Below, piece by piece: positions 32,148 to 41,841 of a stretch of 64,000 bases of DNA. This stretch comes from Geomonas silvestris (GTDB lineage Bacteria > Desulfobacterota > Desulfuromonadia > Geobacterales > Geobacteraceae): NCBI RefSeq assembly GCF_014193515.1, contig NZ_BLXX01000011.1, positions 124,001-188,000 on the forward strand, in the 5' to 3' direction. Numbering within the stretch: the stretch's first letter is position 1; every line of letters begins with the position of its first letter. The position numbers and the translations under genes are program-made. The notes under the pieces are model-generated. The model saw only the letters and a program-made list of their open reading frames with translations, did no database searches and was not told the DNA's origin.

Positions 32148-35100
32148 ATGCCTCTCAAGATATACACCAGCAACCGGATGGAGCTTTTGGTGGACCAGCT
32201 CGAGGGGGTGGTGCGCCAGCCGCGCCCGGCCCCGGCGACCCCCTTCACCAAGGAGCTCATCGTGGTGCAGAGCAAGGGGATGCAGCGCTGGCTCTCCATG
32301 GAGCTGGCGCGCCGGGTCGGGGTCTGGGCCAACTGCGAGTTCCCCTTTCCCACCAAGATCGTGGAGACCCTCTTCGCGGACCTCATCCCGGGTTCCCCCG
32401 CCGAGGCCCCCGTCTTCACCCCTGACGTGCTCACCTGGAAGCTTTTGGAACTCTTGGAGCAAAAGGCTGCGGAGCCCGGCTTCGAGGAGATCTGTGGCTA
32501 CTTGGCCGACGACCGCGCGGGGCTTAAGCGCCTGCAGCTCGCCGAGCGGGTCGCCGACAGCTTCGACCGCTACACCGTCTACCGTCCCGAGCTGGTACTG
32601 GCCTGGGAGGACGGCCTGGACGGCGGGTGGCAGGGGGAGCTCTGGCGGGCCCTGGTGGCCGGAGAGCCGCACCAGCACAGATCACGGCTCCTGGCCGAGC
32701 TGCGCCAGTTGGGGAGCGCCACCCCCTCGCCGGCTCTGGCGCGCATCTCGCTCATCGGCATCCCGACCCTCCCCCCCTTCCACCTCGAGGTGCTGGCCCG
32801 GGTCGCCCGGCAGGCCGAGGTGAACCTCTTTCTCCTGAACCCCTGCCGCGAGTACTGGGGGCACATCGTCTCGGAGCGCGAACTGGCGCGCCTGGACAAG
32901 CGCGGGGCTGCCGAGGAGGAGTGGTACGAGACCGGCAACCCGCTGCTCGCCTCCTGGGGGAAACTGGGACGCGAGTTCTTCGAGGCGATCATCGAGGACT
33001 GCGGGGACCCCGAGCGCGCCGACCTCTTCGAGGAGATCCCCGAGGAGACCCTGCTAAACCGGGTGCAGCGCGACATCCTCGACCTGGTGGAGCCGGGTGC
33101 CGTCCGTCGCGAGATCTCCCGTGACGACCTCTCCCTCACGGTGCACTCCTGCCACTCGCCGCTGCGCGAGGTCGAGGTGCTCTACGACACGCTGTTGTCC
33201 CTCTTCGAGGACGAGCCCGCCCTGGCGCCGCGCGACGTGCTGGTGATGACCCCGGACATCGAGCGTTTCGCCCCCTACATCGGCGCGGTCTTCGGCACCC
33301 CCGAAAACGACCAGGTGCGCATCCCCTACTCCATCGCCGACCGCAGCCTGATGAACGAGGGGGAGACCGCCCAGGCCCTGCTCGCCATTCTGAAACTCTG
33401 CGGCGGGCGCTACGGGGTCTCGACCGTGCTGGACATCCTGGAGGCGGCCCCGGTGGCGCGCCGTTTCGGGCTCTCCGGCGAGGACCTCGACACCGTGCGT
33501 GACTGGCTGCGCGCCGCCAACATCCGCTGGGGGATCGACGCCGCCCAGCGCGGCGAGCAGGGGCTCCCTCCCTTCCGGGAGAACTCCTGGCAGGCCGGCC
33601 TGGACCGGCTCCTCTTAGGCTACGCCATGAACGGCGAGGGGCGCCGGTTCTTCAACGGGATCCTCCCCTTCGACGACCTGGAGGGGGCCGAGGCGCTGGT
33701 CCTTGGGCGCTTCATCAGCTTCTGCGAGAAGCTCTTCGAGAAGACCCGCGCACTGGCGAGGCCGCGCAGCGCCGAAAGCTGGGTGGAGACCCTGCGCGAG
33801 TTGCTGGCCGAATTCCTGGAGGTGGACGAGGCAGGGGAGCGGGAACTCGTGGCGCTCTCCGAGCTGGTGGGGAGGCTCGGCGAGCAGGCCAAGGCCGGCA
33901 GCTTTGCCGGCGAACTCTCCCTCGAGGTGGTGCGCTACTGGCTCACCAAGCGCCTGGAAAAGGCCGAGCGCGGCTTCGGCTTCTTAACCGGTGGTGTCAC
34001 CTTCTGCGCCATGCTCCCCATGCGCAGCATACCGTTTCAGGTGGTGGCGCTTTTGGGGATGGACGACGGCGCCTTCCCGCGCCGCAACCCGCCGCGCGGC
34101 TTCGACCTGATCGCCGCAGCGCCGCGCCGAGGGGACCGCTCGCCGCGCGACGAGGACCGCTACCTGTTCCTCGAGGCGCTCCTGTCGGCGCGCAGCCGCC
34201 TGCACCTGAGCTTCGTGGGGCAGAGCATCAAGGACAACAGCGAGCTCCCCCCCTCGGTCCTGGTGAGCGAGCTCACCGACTACCTGGCGCGCGCCTTCCG
34301 CCACCCCGACGGCACCCCCCTGGGGGCGGTGCAGCGCCACCCGCTGCAGCCCTTCAGCCCCAGGTACTTCAACGGCACCCCCGGGCTCTTCAGCTATTCC
34401 CAGGAGAACTTCCGCGGCGCCCTGGCCCGGCTCGCCCCGCAGCGCAGCCTCCCGCCGTTTCTGGAGAGGGCGCTCCCCACCTGGCCGGAGAGCGAGCAGC
34501 TCACCTTGAAGGGGCTCGTCGATTTTCTGTGCAACCCGGCCCGCGAGCTGCTGCGCCGGCGCCTGGGGATACGGGTCGAGGAGGGGATGGAACCCCTGGA
34601 GGAGGTGGAGCCCTTCAACCTGAACTCGCTCGTTAAGTACCAGCTGGAGCAGGAGATCGTCGCGGCCCTTCTCGAGGGGGAAGAGGCGGCGCTCCCCTTC
34701 GCGGTCGCCTGCGGGCGCGGCGACCTCCCCCCCGGCGTCTGCGGCCAGGCCCTCTTCGAGAGCCTGAGCGGCCCCGCGGTGGAATTCACCGCCGCGGTCG
34801 CCGAGGCCTCGGGCGGCACCCCCCTTCCCCCTCTCGACATCGACCTGAAGCTGGGAGAAGTGCGGCTCACCGGGCGCCTGGGCTCGCTGCGTTCCGACCG
34901 GCTGGTCCTCTACCGCTACACGAAGCTAAAGCCCAAGGACCAGTTGCGCCTCTGGGTCGAGCACCTGGCGTTGAACGCCCAGGGGGCCGACGGCTACCCG
35001 CGCAGCTCCTGCTTCCTCGCCTCCGACACCAGGGTCGAGCTTCCCCCCATAGCCCAGGCCGGTGAACTCCTCGCCGAACTGGTCGCGCTCTACCAGGAGG

Positions 35101-35375
35101 GGATGACCCAGCCGCTGCACTTTTTCCCTGAGACCTCGCTCGAGTACGCCAAGAAGTCCCGCGACCCCAAGAAGGCCGCCCGGGCCCTGGCCGACGCCCG
35201 CGGCAAGTGGCACGGCAGCGACTTCTTCCCCGGCGAGGCGAGCGACCGGCACATCCGGCGCTTTTTCGGCGACCAGGTCCCGCTCGACGCCCAGTTCATG
35301 GAACTCGCCCTCCGGGTCTGGGGGCCCTACCTCGGCTCGCAGACGGGCCGGGCCAAAAGGGGGAGCGCCTCATGA
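32148..35375 (+). CDS. recC: Exodeoxyribonuclease V gamma subunit
   Basis: A 1075-residue RecC. The N-terminus (MPLKIYTSNRMELLVDQLEG, then IVVQSKGMQRWLSMELA) is diagnostic, as are DVLVMTPDIERFAPYIGAVF, PYSIADRS and the nuclease-like C-terminal half (TLKGLVDFLCNPAREL). RecC is an inactive helicase/nuclease pair that scans DNA for chi and binds RecB and RecD. The gene starts a plus-strand recombination cluster; its stop overlaps recB by four bases. Confidence 0.95.
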   Translation: MPLKIYTSNRMELLVDQLEGVVRQPRPAPATPFTKELIVVQSKGMQRWLSMELARRVGVWANCEFPFPTKIVETLFADLIPGSPAEAPVFTPDVLTWKLLELLEQKAAEPGFEEICGYLADDRAGLKRLQLAERVADSFDRYTVYRPELVLAWEDGLDGGWQGELWRALVAGEPHQHRSRLLAELRQLGSATPSPALARISLIGIPTLPPFHLEVLARVARQAEVNLFLLNPCREYWGHIVSERELARLDKRGAAEEEWYETGNPLLASWGKLGREFFEAIIEDCGDPERADLFEEIPEETLLNRVQRDILDLVEPGAVRREISRDDLSLTVHSCHSPLREVEVLYDTLLSLFEDEPALAPRDVLVMTPDIERFAPYIGAVFGTPENDQVRIPYSIADRSLMNEGETAQALLAILKLCGGRYGVSTVLDILEAAPVARRFGLSGEDLDTVRDWLRAANIRWGIDAAQRGEQGLPPFRENSWQAGLDRLLLGYAMNGEGRRFFNGILPFDDLEGAEALVLGRFISFCEKLFEKTRALARPRSAESWVETLRELLAEFLEVDEAGERELVALSELVGRLGEQAKAGSFAGELSLEVVRYWLTKRLEKAERGFGFLTGGVTFCAMLPMRSIPFQVVALLGMDDGAFPRRNPPRGFDLIAAAPRRGDRSPRDEDRYLFLEALLSARSRLHLSFVGQSIKDNSELPPSVLVSELTDYLARAFRHPDGTPLGAVQRHPLQPFSPRYFNGTPGLFSYSQENFRGALARLAPQRSLPPFLERALPTWPESEQLTLKGLVDFLCNPARELLRRRLGIRVEEGMEPLEEVEPFNLNSLVKYQLEQEIVAALLEGEEAALPFAVACGRGDLPPGVCGQALFESLSGPAVEFTAAVAEASGGTPLPPLDIDLKLGEVRLTGRLGSLRSDRLVLYRYTKLKPKDQLRLWVEHLALNAQGADGYPRSSCFLASDTRVELPPIAQAGELLAELVALYQEGMTQPLHFFPETSLEYAKKSRDPKKAARALADARGKWHGSDFFPGEASDRHIRRFFGDQVPLDAQFMELALRVWGPYLGSQTGRAKRGSAS

Positions 35376-38300
35376 ACCGCTTCGACCTGATCGGTACCCC
35401 GCTGGCCGGCCGCAACCTCATCGAGGCGAGCGCCGGCACCGGCAAGACCTTCGCCATCGCCGGGGTCTTCCTGCGCCTGGTGCTGGAACTGCGCCTGCCG
35501 GTCGGCGAGATCCTGGTGGTCACCTTCACCGAGGCGGCCACCAAGGAGCTGCGCGAGCGGATCCGCAAGCGCCTGAAGGAGGCCGAGCTCGCCTTCGAAA
35601 GCGGGGAGACCAGCGATCCGCTCCTGGACGGTCTCCTGGAAAGGTGCGCGGACCGCCCCCAAGCGCGCCGCCTGCTCGCCAACGCACTGCGCTGCTTCGA
35701 CGAGGCGGCCATCTTCACCATCCACGGTTTCTGCCAGCGCACCCTGCAGGAGAACCCCTTCGAAAGCGGCTCGTTGTGCGACACGGAGCTCTTGACCGAC
35801 CAGGCGGCGCTCCTCTCCGAGATCGCCCAGGACTACTGGCGCATCAACTGCTACGGGGCCCCCCTGGAGCGGATCGCCGCCGCCCACGACGCCGGGCTGT
35901 CGCCGGACGCCCTGTTGAGCCTGGCGCGCCGCCTGGCCGCCGACCCCTTCGCGAGCGTGATCCCGGCCCCCCCGCAAGCCGCCGGCGACACCCAGCAGTG
36001 GCTCCTTACCTTACGACGCGGCTTCTTCGACTTTCTTGCCAGCGAGCTTCCCGGCCGCAAGCGCCTGAAAAACGTGCGTTCCTTCGACGACCTCCTGCTC
36101 GACCTGCACGCCGCCGTCACCCGCCCCGGCTCCTCGCTCCCGGCACTGATCCGCGGGCGCTACAAGGCGGCCCTCATCGACGAGTTCCAGGACACCGACC
36201 CGGTGCAGTTCGCCATCTTCGACAGCATCTTCCCGGTCGAGGCCGACACCCCGTTTTTCCTGATCGGCGACCCCAAGCAGGCGATCTACAGCTTCCGCGG
36301 CGCCGACATCTTCGCCTACATAGGCGCGGCGCAGGCCACCGAGAAGCGCCACACCCTCGTCGAGAACTGGCGTTCGGAGCCGAGCCTGATCCGCGGCGTG
36401 AACACCCTCTTCGCCTCGCACCAGGCCCCCTTTCTCTTCGAGGAGATCCCCTTCAGCCCGGTGCAGGCGGCCCCCCGGCAGCTCTCCCTCCTCTCCGTGG
36501 CGGGAGACCACGAGCCCCCCTTGAAGCTCTGGTTCACCCCGCGGCGCGAGCCGGGTAAGCCGATCAACAAGGGGGAGGCGGGGGAACTCCTCCCCGAGAC
36601 GGTCGCCTCCGAGATCGCGCGGCTTTTGCGCCAAGGCGACCAGGGGACCCTGAAAATCGGGGAGCGGCGCGTGGTCCCCGGCGACATCGCAGTCCTGGTG
36701 CGGGCCAACCGCCAGGCGAAGCAGATGCAGCGGGCGCTGACCCGGCGCGGCATCCCGAGCGTCCTCTGCTCCGCGGGAAACCTCTTCGAGTCCGAGGAGG
36801 CCAGCGAACTTTTGACCGTGCTTGCCGCGGTCTCCGAGCCCGGGCACGAGGCGCTCCTGCGCGGGGCCCTCGCCACCGACCTGTCCGGGGTGAGCGGCTC
36901 CGAGCTCGCAAGCCTTGCCGAGGACGAGCGGGCCTGGGAGGAGGTGCTCGAGGAGTTCCGCGGCTACCACGAGATCTGGGCGCAAAGCGGCTGCCTTGCC
37001 ATGATGCTCCGCTTCCTGGAGCGCCGCCGGGTGCGCGGCCGGCTCCTGGGGGCCCCCCTGGGCGAGCGCCGGCTCACCAACGTGCTGCACCTCGTGGAGA
37101 CCATCCACCAGGCCCAGATCGAGGGGCGCCTCGGCATGGAGGGGGTACTCGCCTGGCTTTCCTGCCGCATCACCGAGCAGCCCAAGCGCGAGGAACACGA
37201 GATCCGGCTGGAGACCGACGAGGCTGCAGTGCAGATCGTCACCATCCACAAGAGCAAGGGGCTTGAGTACCCCATCGTCTTTCTCCCCTTCAGCTGGGCC
37301 GAGTACGCCGGCAAGGATCCCACCGCCCTGTTCCACGCCGAGGACGGCAGCGTGGTCCTGGACATAGGGTCCGAGAGGCTGAGCGAACACCAGGAGATCG
37401 CCCGGCGCGAGAGCCTGGCCGAGAGCCTGCGCCTGCTCTACGTGGCGCTCACCCGCGGCAAGCACCGCACCTACCTGGTTTGGGGCGCCTTCAAGGACGC
37501 CGGCGACAGCGCGCTCCACTACCTGCTGCACCCCGAGGCCCCGGTCTCCCGCGGCCAGGTCACCCTGAGCGACCAGGCGCTTTTGGACCAGCTGGGGCAG
37601 TTGGCCGAGCGCTCGCAGGGGGCGATCGAGGTCCTCGCCTTGCCCGACCCGGACCAGGTCCCCTACCAGCCCCCCCCCGAGCCCGCCGCACAGTTCGAGG
37701 TCAGGGAATTTACCGGCAGCATCCCGCGCGAGTGGCGGGTGGCGAGCTTCACCTCGCTCGCCTCGCACCAGCACCAGGGCCCGGGGGAGCTGCCGGACCG
37801 CGACGAGGGGAGCAGCAGGGGGCAGGCCGAGCCGGGGGGCGAGGCGAGCGGGATCTTCGCCTTCCCCAAGGGGGCCAAGGCCGGTATCTTCCTGCACGAG
37901 ATCTTCGAGCTGCTCGATTTCGCGAGGCTCGAGGGACTCGAGGAGCTGGTGAGCGAACAGCTCGCCAAGCACGCCTTCGATCCCCAGTGGCACGGCGCGG
38001 TCTGCTCCATGGTGCGCAGCGTCCTCGCCGCCCCGCTCGGCAAGGACGGCTTTGCGCTTCATGCCATCGGCACCGAGCGGCGCCTGAGCGAGCTGGAGTT
38101 CTTCTTCCCGCTGACGCGGGTCACCTCCGAGCGGCTGCGCGAAGCCGTCACCCGCTTAGCCGGGCTCACCTTCCCGGTCGACCTAGCCGGGCTCTTCGGC
38201 CGGCTCTCCTTTGCGCCGCTCGAGGGGATGCTGCGCGGCTTCATGGACCTGGTGATCGAGCACGGCGGGCGCTACTACATCCTGGACTGGAAGTCGAACC

Positions 38301-38641
38301 ACCTGGGGAACCACCCCGGCGCCTACAACATGGCCGGGATGCGGCGCGAGATGGAGGAGAGCTGTTATCCGCTGCAGTACCTGCTCTACACCGTGGCCCT
38401 CGACAACTACCTGAGGCTGCGCGTCCCGGGCTACCGTTACGAGGAACACTTCGGCGGCATCTTCTACATCTTCCTGCGCGGGGTGGACGGCACCGGCAAC
38501 GGCATCTTCGCCGACCGGCCCCCCAGGCGGCTCATCGAGGAACTCTCCGAGGCGCTGTTGGGGAGTGCGCACCACGAGCCGTCCGGGCACCAGGTGTACC
38601 CCGCCCCGGCGAAGCCCGTGCAGACCTCGTTCGAGTTTTAA
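35372..38641 (+). CDS. recB: Exodeoxyribonuclease V beta subunit
   Basis: A 1089-residue 3'-5' helicase and nuclease. Helicase motif I EASAGTGKTFAIAG (about 16-30), motif II IDEFQDTDPVQF, GDPKQAIYSFRGAD, VTIHKSKGLEYPIVFLPF and the late motif LLYVALTRGKHR are intact. The C-terminal nuclease has GIFLHEIFELLDF and the catalytic DWKSNHLG. It starts within the recC stop (ATGA). Together with recC and recD it makes the double-strand-break resection machine; the organism thus uses RecBCD rather than AddAB. Confidence 0.96.
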   Translation: MNRFDLIGTPLAGRNLIEASAGTGKTFAIAGVFLRLVLELRLPVGEILVVTFTEAATKELRERIRKRLKEAELAFESGETSDPLLDGLLERCADRPQARRLLANALRCFDEAAIFTIHGFCQRTLQENPFESGSLCDTELLTDQAALLSEIAQDYWRINCYGAPLERIAAAHDAGLSPDALLSLARRLAADPFASVIPAPPQAAGDTQQWLLTLRRGFFDFLASELPGRKRLKNVRSFDDLLLDLHAAVTRPGSSLPALIRGRYKAALIDEFQDTDPVQFAIFDSIFPVEADTPFFLIGDPKQAIYSFRGADIFAYIGAAQATEKRHTLVENWRSEPSLIRGVNTLFASHQAPFLFEEIPFSPVQAAPRQLSLLSVAGDHEPPLKLWFTPRREPGKPINKGEAGELLPETVASEIARLLRQGDQGTLKIGERRVVPGDIAVLVRANRQAKQMQRALTRRGIPSVLCSAGNLFESEEASELLTVLAAVSEPGHEALLRGALATDLSGVSGSELASLAEDERAWEEVLEEFRGYHEIWAQSGCLAMMLRFLERRRVRGRLLGAPLGERRLTNVLHLVETIHQAQIEGRLGMEGVLAWLSCRITEQPKREEHEIRLETDEAAVQIVTIHKSKGLEYPIVFLPFSWAEYAGKDPTALFHAEDGSVVLDIGSERLSEHQEIARRESLAESLRLLYVALTRGKHRTYLVWGAFKDAGDSALHYLLHPEAPVSRGQVTLSDQALLDQLGQLAERSQGAIEVLALPDPDQVPYQPPPEPAAQFEVREFTGSIPREWRVASFTSLASHQHQGPGELPDRDEGSSRGQAEPGGEASGIFAFPKGAKAGIFLHEIFELLDFARLEGLEELVSEQLAKHAFDPQWHGAVCSMVRSVLAAPLGKDGFALHAIGTERRLSELEFFFPLTRVTSERLREAVTRLAGLTFPVDLAGLFGRLSFAPLEGMLRGFMDLVIEHGGRYYILDWKSNHLGNHPGAYNMAGMRREMEESCYPLQYLLYTVALDNYLRLRVPGYRYEEHFGGIFYIFLRGVDGTGNGIFADRPPRRLIEELSEALLGSAHHEPSGHQVYPAPAKPVQTSFEF

Positions 38642-39029
38642 CGGGACCGGCACGGACGAGCGAGGCCGCCAGCCTGTCGCGGCATCTTAAATTGATGTCC
38701 CCGGGGTTGCTCCCCCGCCCCTTGCGGGAGGGGGCAGGGGGGTGGGGGAAGCCGGAAGCTCCGCTGCAACGAAACGCATTTGGGACTGACGTCCCCCTCA
38801 CCCCGACCCTCCCCCGCCAGGGGGGAGGGAGGTCCATAGAGCCTGGTAAACTCGTTCCCACGCTCCAGCGTGGGAACGCCACCCCGGACGCTCCGCGCCC
38901 CGACTCGGAAATTCGTTCCACGAAGCACCGCCGCGCGCCCCAACGTTCCCCCATTTGCGAAGGGGGGACAAGGGGGATTTAGCCGAGGCGGGCCCCAGAC
39001 AAAAAGCAAAAACCGATAACGAGAGCCCC
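38642..39029. repeat. Cluster of palindromic intergenic repeats between recB and recD
   Basis: A 388-base spacer with no gene. It contains at least four GC-rich hairpins: a CCCCCGCCCC/GGGAGGGGG pair near 38709-38735, CCTCCCCC/GGGGGGAGG at about 38810-38830, a perfect 12-bp-arm palindrome CGTTCCCACGCT at 38853-38878, and a CCCCC/GGGGGG hairpin at about 38944-38967. They look like REP-type dispersed elements and may act as terminators or mRNA stabilisers, which could uncouple recD from recCB. Confidence 0.7.
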
Positions 39030-40865
39030 ATGACTCCCGAAGCTATCCAGTTCAACGACATAGACCGGCAGTTCGCCTCCTTCATCTGCCGCCAGGCCGG
39101 CAGCGAGGACAAGCTGCTTTGGTGCGCGGCAGCCCTGTTGAGCCGGGGCGTGGTCGCCGGCGACGTCTGCCTCGACCTCGCCGGGGCCCTCGCCGACGGC
39201 AGCACCGCGGGGTACGGCGTCAAGGACCTGGAGTCCTGGGCGCAGAGCCTGGGCGGGCACGCGGCGGTCGGCGCACCAGGGGAGTTCGCCCCGCTCATCC
39301 TGGACCAGGCGAACCGCCTCTACCTGCACCGCTACTGGCGCTACGAGGACCAGCTCGCCGCGGCCATCCTCGCGCGGGGCGCCGCCGTCGAATTTAACCG
39401 GGACATCCTGGCCACCGGATTGGCGCGACTCTTCCCGGCCAGCGCCTCCGGCGCGACCGACTGGCAGCGGGTCGCGGCCCTCGCCGCGGTGACCAGGCGC
39501 TTCTGTGTGATCTCCGGCGGCCCGGGAACCGGCAAGACCTCCACCGTGGTCAAGGTCCTCGCGCTTTTACTGGAGCTGATGGGTGGGCGCGACTGCCGGA
39601 TCGCGCTGGTCGCCCCTACCGGCAAGGCCGCCGCGCGGCTCAAGGAGTCGATCGTGCAGGGGATCGACTGCGCCGCCGAACTGCGCGCCCTCATCCCCGA
39701 GGATGTCTCCACCATCCACCGCCTGCTCGGCTACCTGAAGGGATCCGCGAGCTTCCGGCACCACCGGGACAACCCGCTCCCCTACGACGTGATCATCGTC
39801 GACGAGGCCTCCATGGTCTCGCTGCCGCTCATGGCGAAACTGGTGGACGCCCTGCGCCAGGACACCCGGCTGATCCTCCTGGGCGACCGCGACCAGCTCG
39901 CCTCGGTCGAGGCGGGGTCCGTTTTGGGCGACATCTGCAACACCGGCGCGGTCAACGAGTTTTCCGGGGCGTTCGCAAAGCTTGCCGCAGAGCTTTCCGG
40001 CGATCACGTGGAGGTCGAGGAGCCAGGGTTCGCCCGGGCGGGAGCTCCTGAAGGGGCCGCAGGGCGCTCCGAATTGGGCGACGCCGTCGTGCTGCTCCGC
40101 AAGAGCTACCGGTTCTCCGAGCATAGCGGCATCGGCAAGGTGAGCGCGCTGGTGAATGTCGGTAACGGCCCCGCCGCACTGCAGGCGCTGCGCGACGAGG
40201 CCTTTAGCGACCTTTGCCTCGCTGACGCGCCGGCTCCAGCAGAGCTGGGCGAGGCGCTCGCCGCACGGATCCTCGACGGCTACGCCCCCTACCTCGCGGA
40301 GAGTTCAGCCGAGGCCGCCTTCGCCAGGTTCGGCGAGTTCCGCATCCTGTGCGCCATGCGCAGCGGCCCGTTCGGAGTAGAGGCCGTGAACCGGCTCGTC
40401 GAGGAGCGCCTGGCCAAGTCGGGGCTCATCAAGCCCGGGGGGCGCTGGTACGCGGGCGAGCCGGTGATGATCACGCGCAACGACTACAACCTGGGACTCT
40501 TCAACGGCGACATCGGCCTGGTGCTTCCGGATCCGGAAAATGGCGGCGAGCTGCGCGCCTTCTTCCCCAGCGGCAGCGGGATGCGCAAGGTGCTCCCCCT
40601 GAGGCTCCCCGAGCACGAGTGCGCCTTTGCCATGACGGTGCACAAGAGCCAGGGTTCCGAGTTCGACCGGGTACTTCTGCTGATGCCCGACCGCGACCTC
40701 CCGCTGCTCACCCGCGAGCTGGTTTACACCGCCATCACCCGCGCCAAGAAGAGCGTGGAGATCCTGGCAACCGACGACCTCTTCTGCACCGCCGTCGAGC
40801 GCCAGATCGTCAGGAGGTCGGGACTCAGGGAGAAGCTTTGGGGCAAGGGATCAATTGACAGTTGA
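39030..40865 (+). CDS. recD: Exodeoxyribonuclease V alpha subunit
   Basis: A 611-residue 5'-3' helicase of superfamily 1B. Motif I SGGPGTGKTSTVVKVLAL (about 165), motif Ia VAPTGKAAARL, motif II IVDEASMVSLPLM, motif III LLGDRDQLASVEAGSVLGD and the late motifs AMTVHKSQGSEFD and ELVYTAITRAKK are complete. The start ATG has a weak GAGAG site; the frame extends upstream into the repeat cluster but homology starts here. The last codons (SIDS and the stop) are made by a TTGAC-rich repeat, so the C-terminus has been altered by it. Confidence 0.95.
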   Translation: MTPEAIQFNDIDRQFASFICRQAGSEDKLLWCAAALLSRGVVAGDVCLDLAGALADGSTAGYGVKDLESWAQSLGGHAAVGAPGEFAPLILDQANRLYLHRYWRYEDQLAAAILARGAAVEFNRDILATGLARLFPASASGATDWQRVAALAAVTRRFCVISGGPGTGKTSTVVKVLALLLELMGGRDCRIALVAPTGKAAARLKESIVQGIDCAAELRALIPEDVSTIHRLLGYLKGSASFRHHRDNPLPYDVIIVDEASMVSLPLMAKLVDALRQDTRLILLGDRDQLASVEAGSVLGDICNTGAVNEFSGAFAKLAAELSGDHVEVEEPGFARAGAPEGAAGRSELGDAVVLLRKSYRFSEHSGIGKVSALVNVGNGPAALQALRDEAFSDLCLADAPAPAELGEALAARILDGYAPYLAESSAEAAFARFGEFRILCAMRSGPFGVEAVNRLVEERLAKSGLIKPGGRWYAGEPVMITRNDYNLGLFNGDIGLVLPDPENGGELRAFFPSGSGMRKVLPLRLPEHECAFAMTVHKSQGSEFDRVLLLMPDRDLPLLTRELVYTAITRAKKSVEILATDDLFCTAVERQIVRRSGLREKLWGKGSIDS

Positions 40866-40885
40866 CAATGGACTAATTGACAATG
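40853..40885. repeat. TTGACAAT-type short repeat at the recD end
   Basis: Three imperfect copies of a TTGACA(A) unit (AATTGACAGTTGACAATG, then AATTGACAATG) overlap the recD stop. Related sequence directly follows the stops at 48140 and 55913. The rest of the gap up to 41031 shows nothing. Confidence 0.55.
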
Positions 40886-41031
40886 AGAGGCGGTTCGCAG
40901 ACAATCGGCGATCCCGCTAGCGCTCGTCTCGTGGTTCTAGGCTCTTTCAGCACCCGCAGTCGATGAATCCAGCCGTCCGCTGCACTCCCGCCTTGTGACA
41001 GACCGATACAACAAAACCACGTGGAGAACCA

Positions 41032-41841
41032 ATGGATCATAAAGCACAGGTGAACGGAACCACTCTTTCCTACTTCGACGAGGGGACAGGCCCCGTCGTC
41101 CTCTTGATGCACGGCTTTCCCCTGAACCGCCAGATGTGGCAGGCGCAGATCCGACCGCTTTCTCAAGCCGGCTACCGGGTCATCGCACCGGACCTTCCCG
41201 GCTTCGGCGGCAGCGAGCCTTCCGCTGCCGGCTACAGCATGGACGCGTTCGCCGACACCATCATCGGCCTGCTCGACGCGCTGGACCTCAGGCGCGTCGT
41301 GGTCGGCGGGATGTCGATGGGGGGCTACATCCTCTGCGACCTCCTGGAGCGCTACCCGGAGCGCGTCAGCGCCGCCTGCTTCATCGCCACCAAGAGTGCC
41401 GACGACGACGAGGAGGGACGCGCCCGCCGCACCACTCTTGCGGCCCAGGCCGAACGCCTCGGCGCGAACCCCATCATCAAGATCTTCGCCGAACTGCTCT
41501 TCGCTCCCGAGACCTCCCAGACCCAGCCCGCCCTGATCGCCCAGGTCACTGCCTGGATGCGCTCCACCGCTCCGGGAGCGCTGGCAGGCGGACTCCTCGC
41601 CATGCGCGACCGCAAGGACTACACCGAGCTGCTCCCGAGCTTCCCGCAGCCGTCCCTGGTACTCTTCGGCAGCGAGGACCGCGCCGGCTCGCCGGCCGCC
41701 GTCGAGGTCTTCCGGGCCGGCCTCCCCGCCTGCGAGAGCTTGATCATCCCCGGCGGCGGTCACATGGTCAACATGGAGCAGCCCGAACTCTTCAACGCCA
41801 GACTCCTCGACTTCCTGAACCGGAACCGGGAAAACCTATGA
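41032..41841 (+). CDS. Alpha/beta hydrolase
   Basis: A 269-residue hydrolase: oxyanion segment LMHGFPLNRQMW, nucleophile elbow GGMSMGGYI (Ser near residue 96), acid region LFGSEDRAG and catalytic His in PGGGHMVNMEQP. This is the common esterase/lactonase-like subgroup and the substrate cannot be told. It overlaps rmuC by four bases. Confidence 0.88.
   Translation: MDHKAQVNGTTLSYFDEGTGPVVLLMHGFPLNRQMWQAQIRPLSQAGYRVIAPDLPGFGGSEPSAAGYSMDAFADTIIGLLDALDLRRVVVGGMSMGGYILCDLLERYPERVSAACFIATKSADDDEEGRARRTTLAAQAERLGANPIIKIFAELLFAPETSQTQPALIAQVTAWMRSTAPGALAGGLLAMRDRKDYTELLPSFPQPSLVLFGSEDRAGSPAAVEVFRAGLPACESLIIPGGGHMVNMEQPELFNARLLDFLNRNRENL

Noticed and set aside
36011-38062. Minus-strand frame of 683 codons opposite recB
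   Set aside because: Antisense shadow; recB motifs are intact on the plus strand and the frame has no ribosome site or domain.
38700-38990. CRISPR-like repeats between recB and recD
   Set aside because: The hairpins differ from each other in sequence and there are no equal spacers; they are palindromic intergenic repeats.
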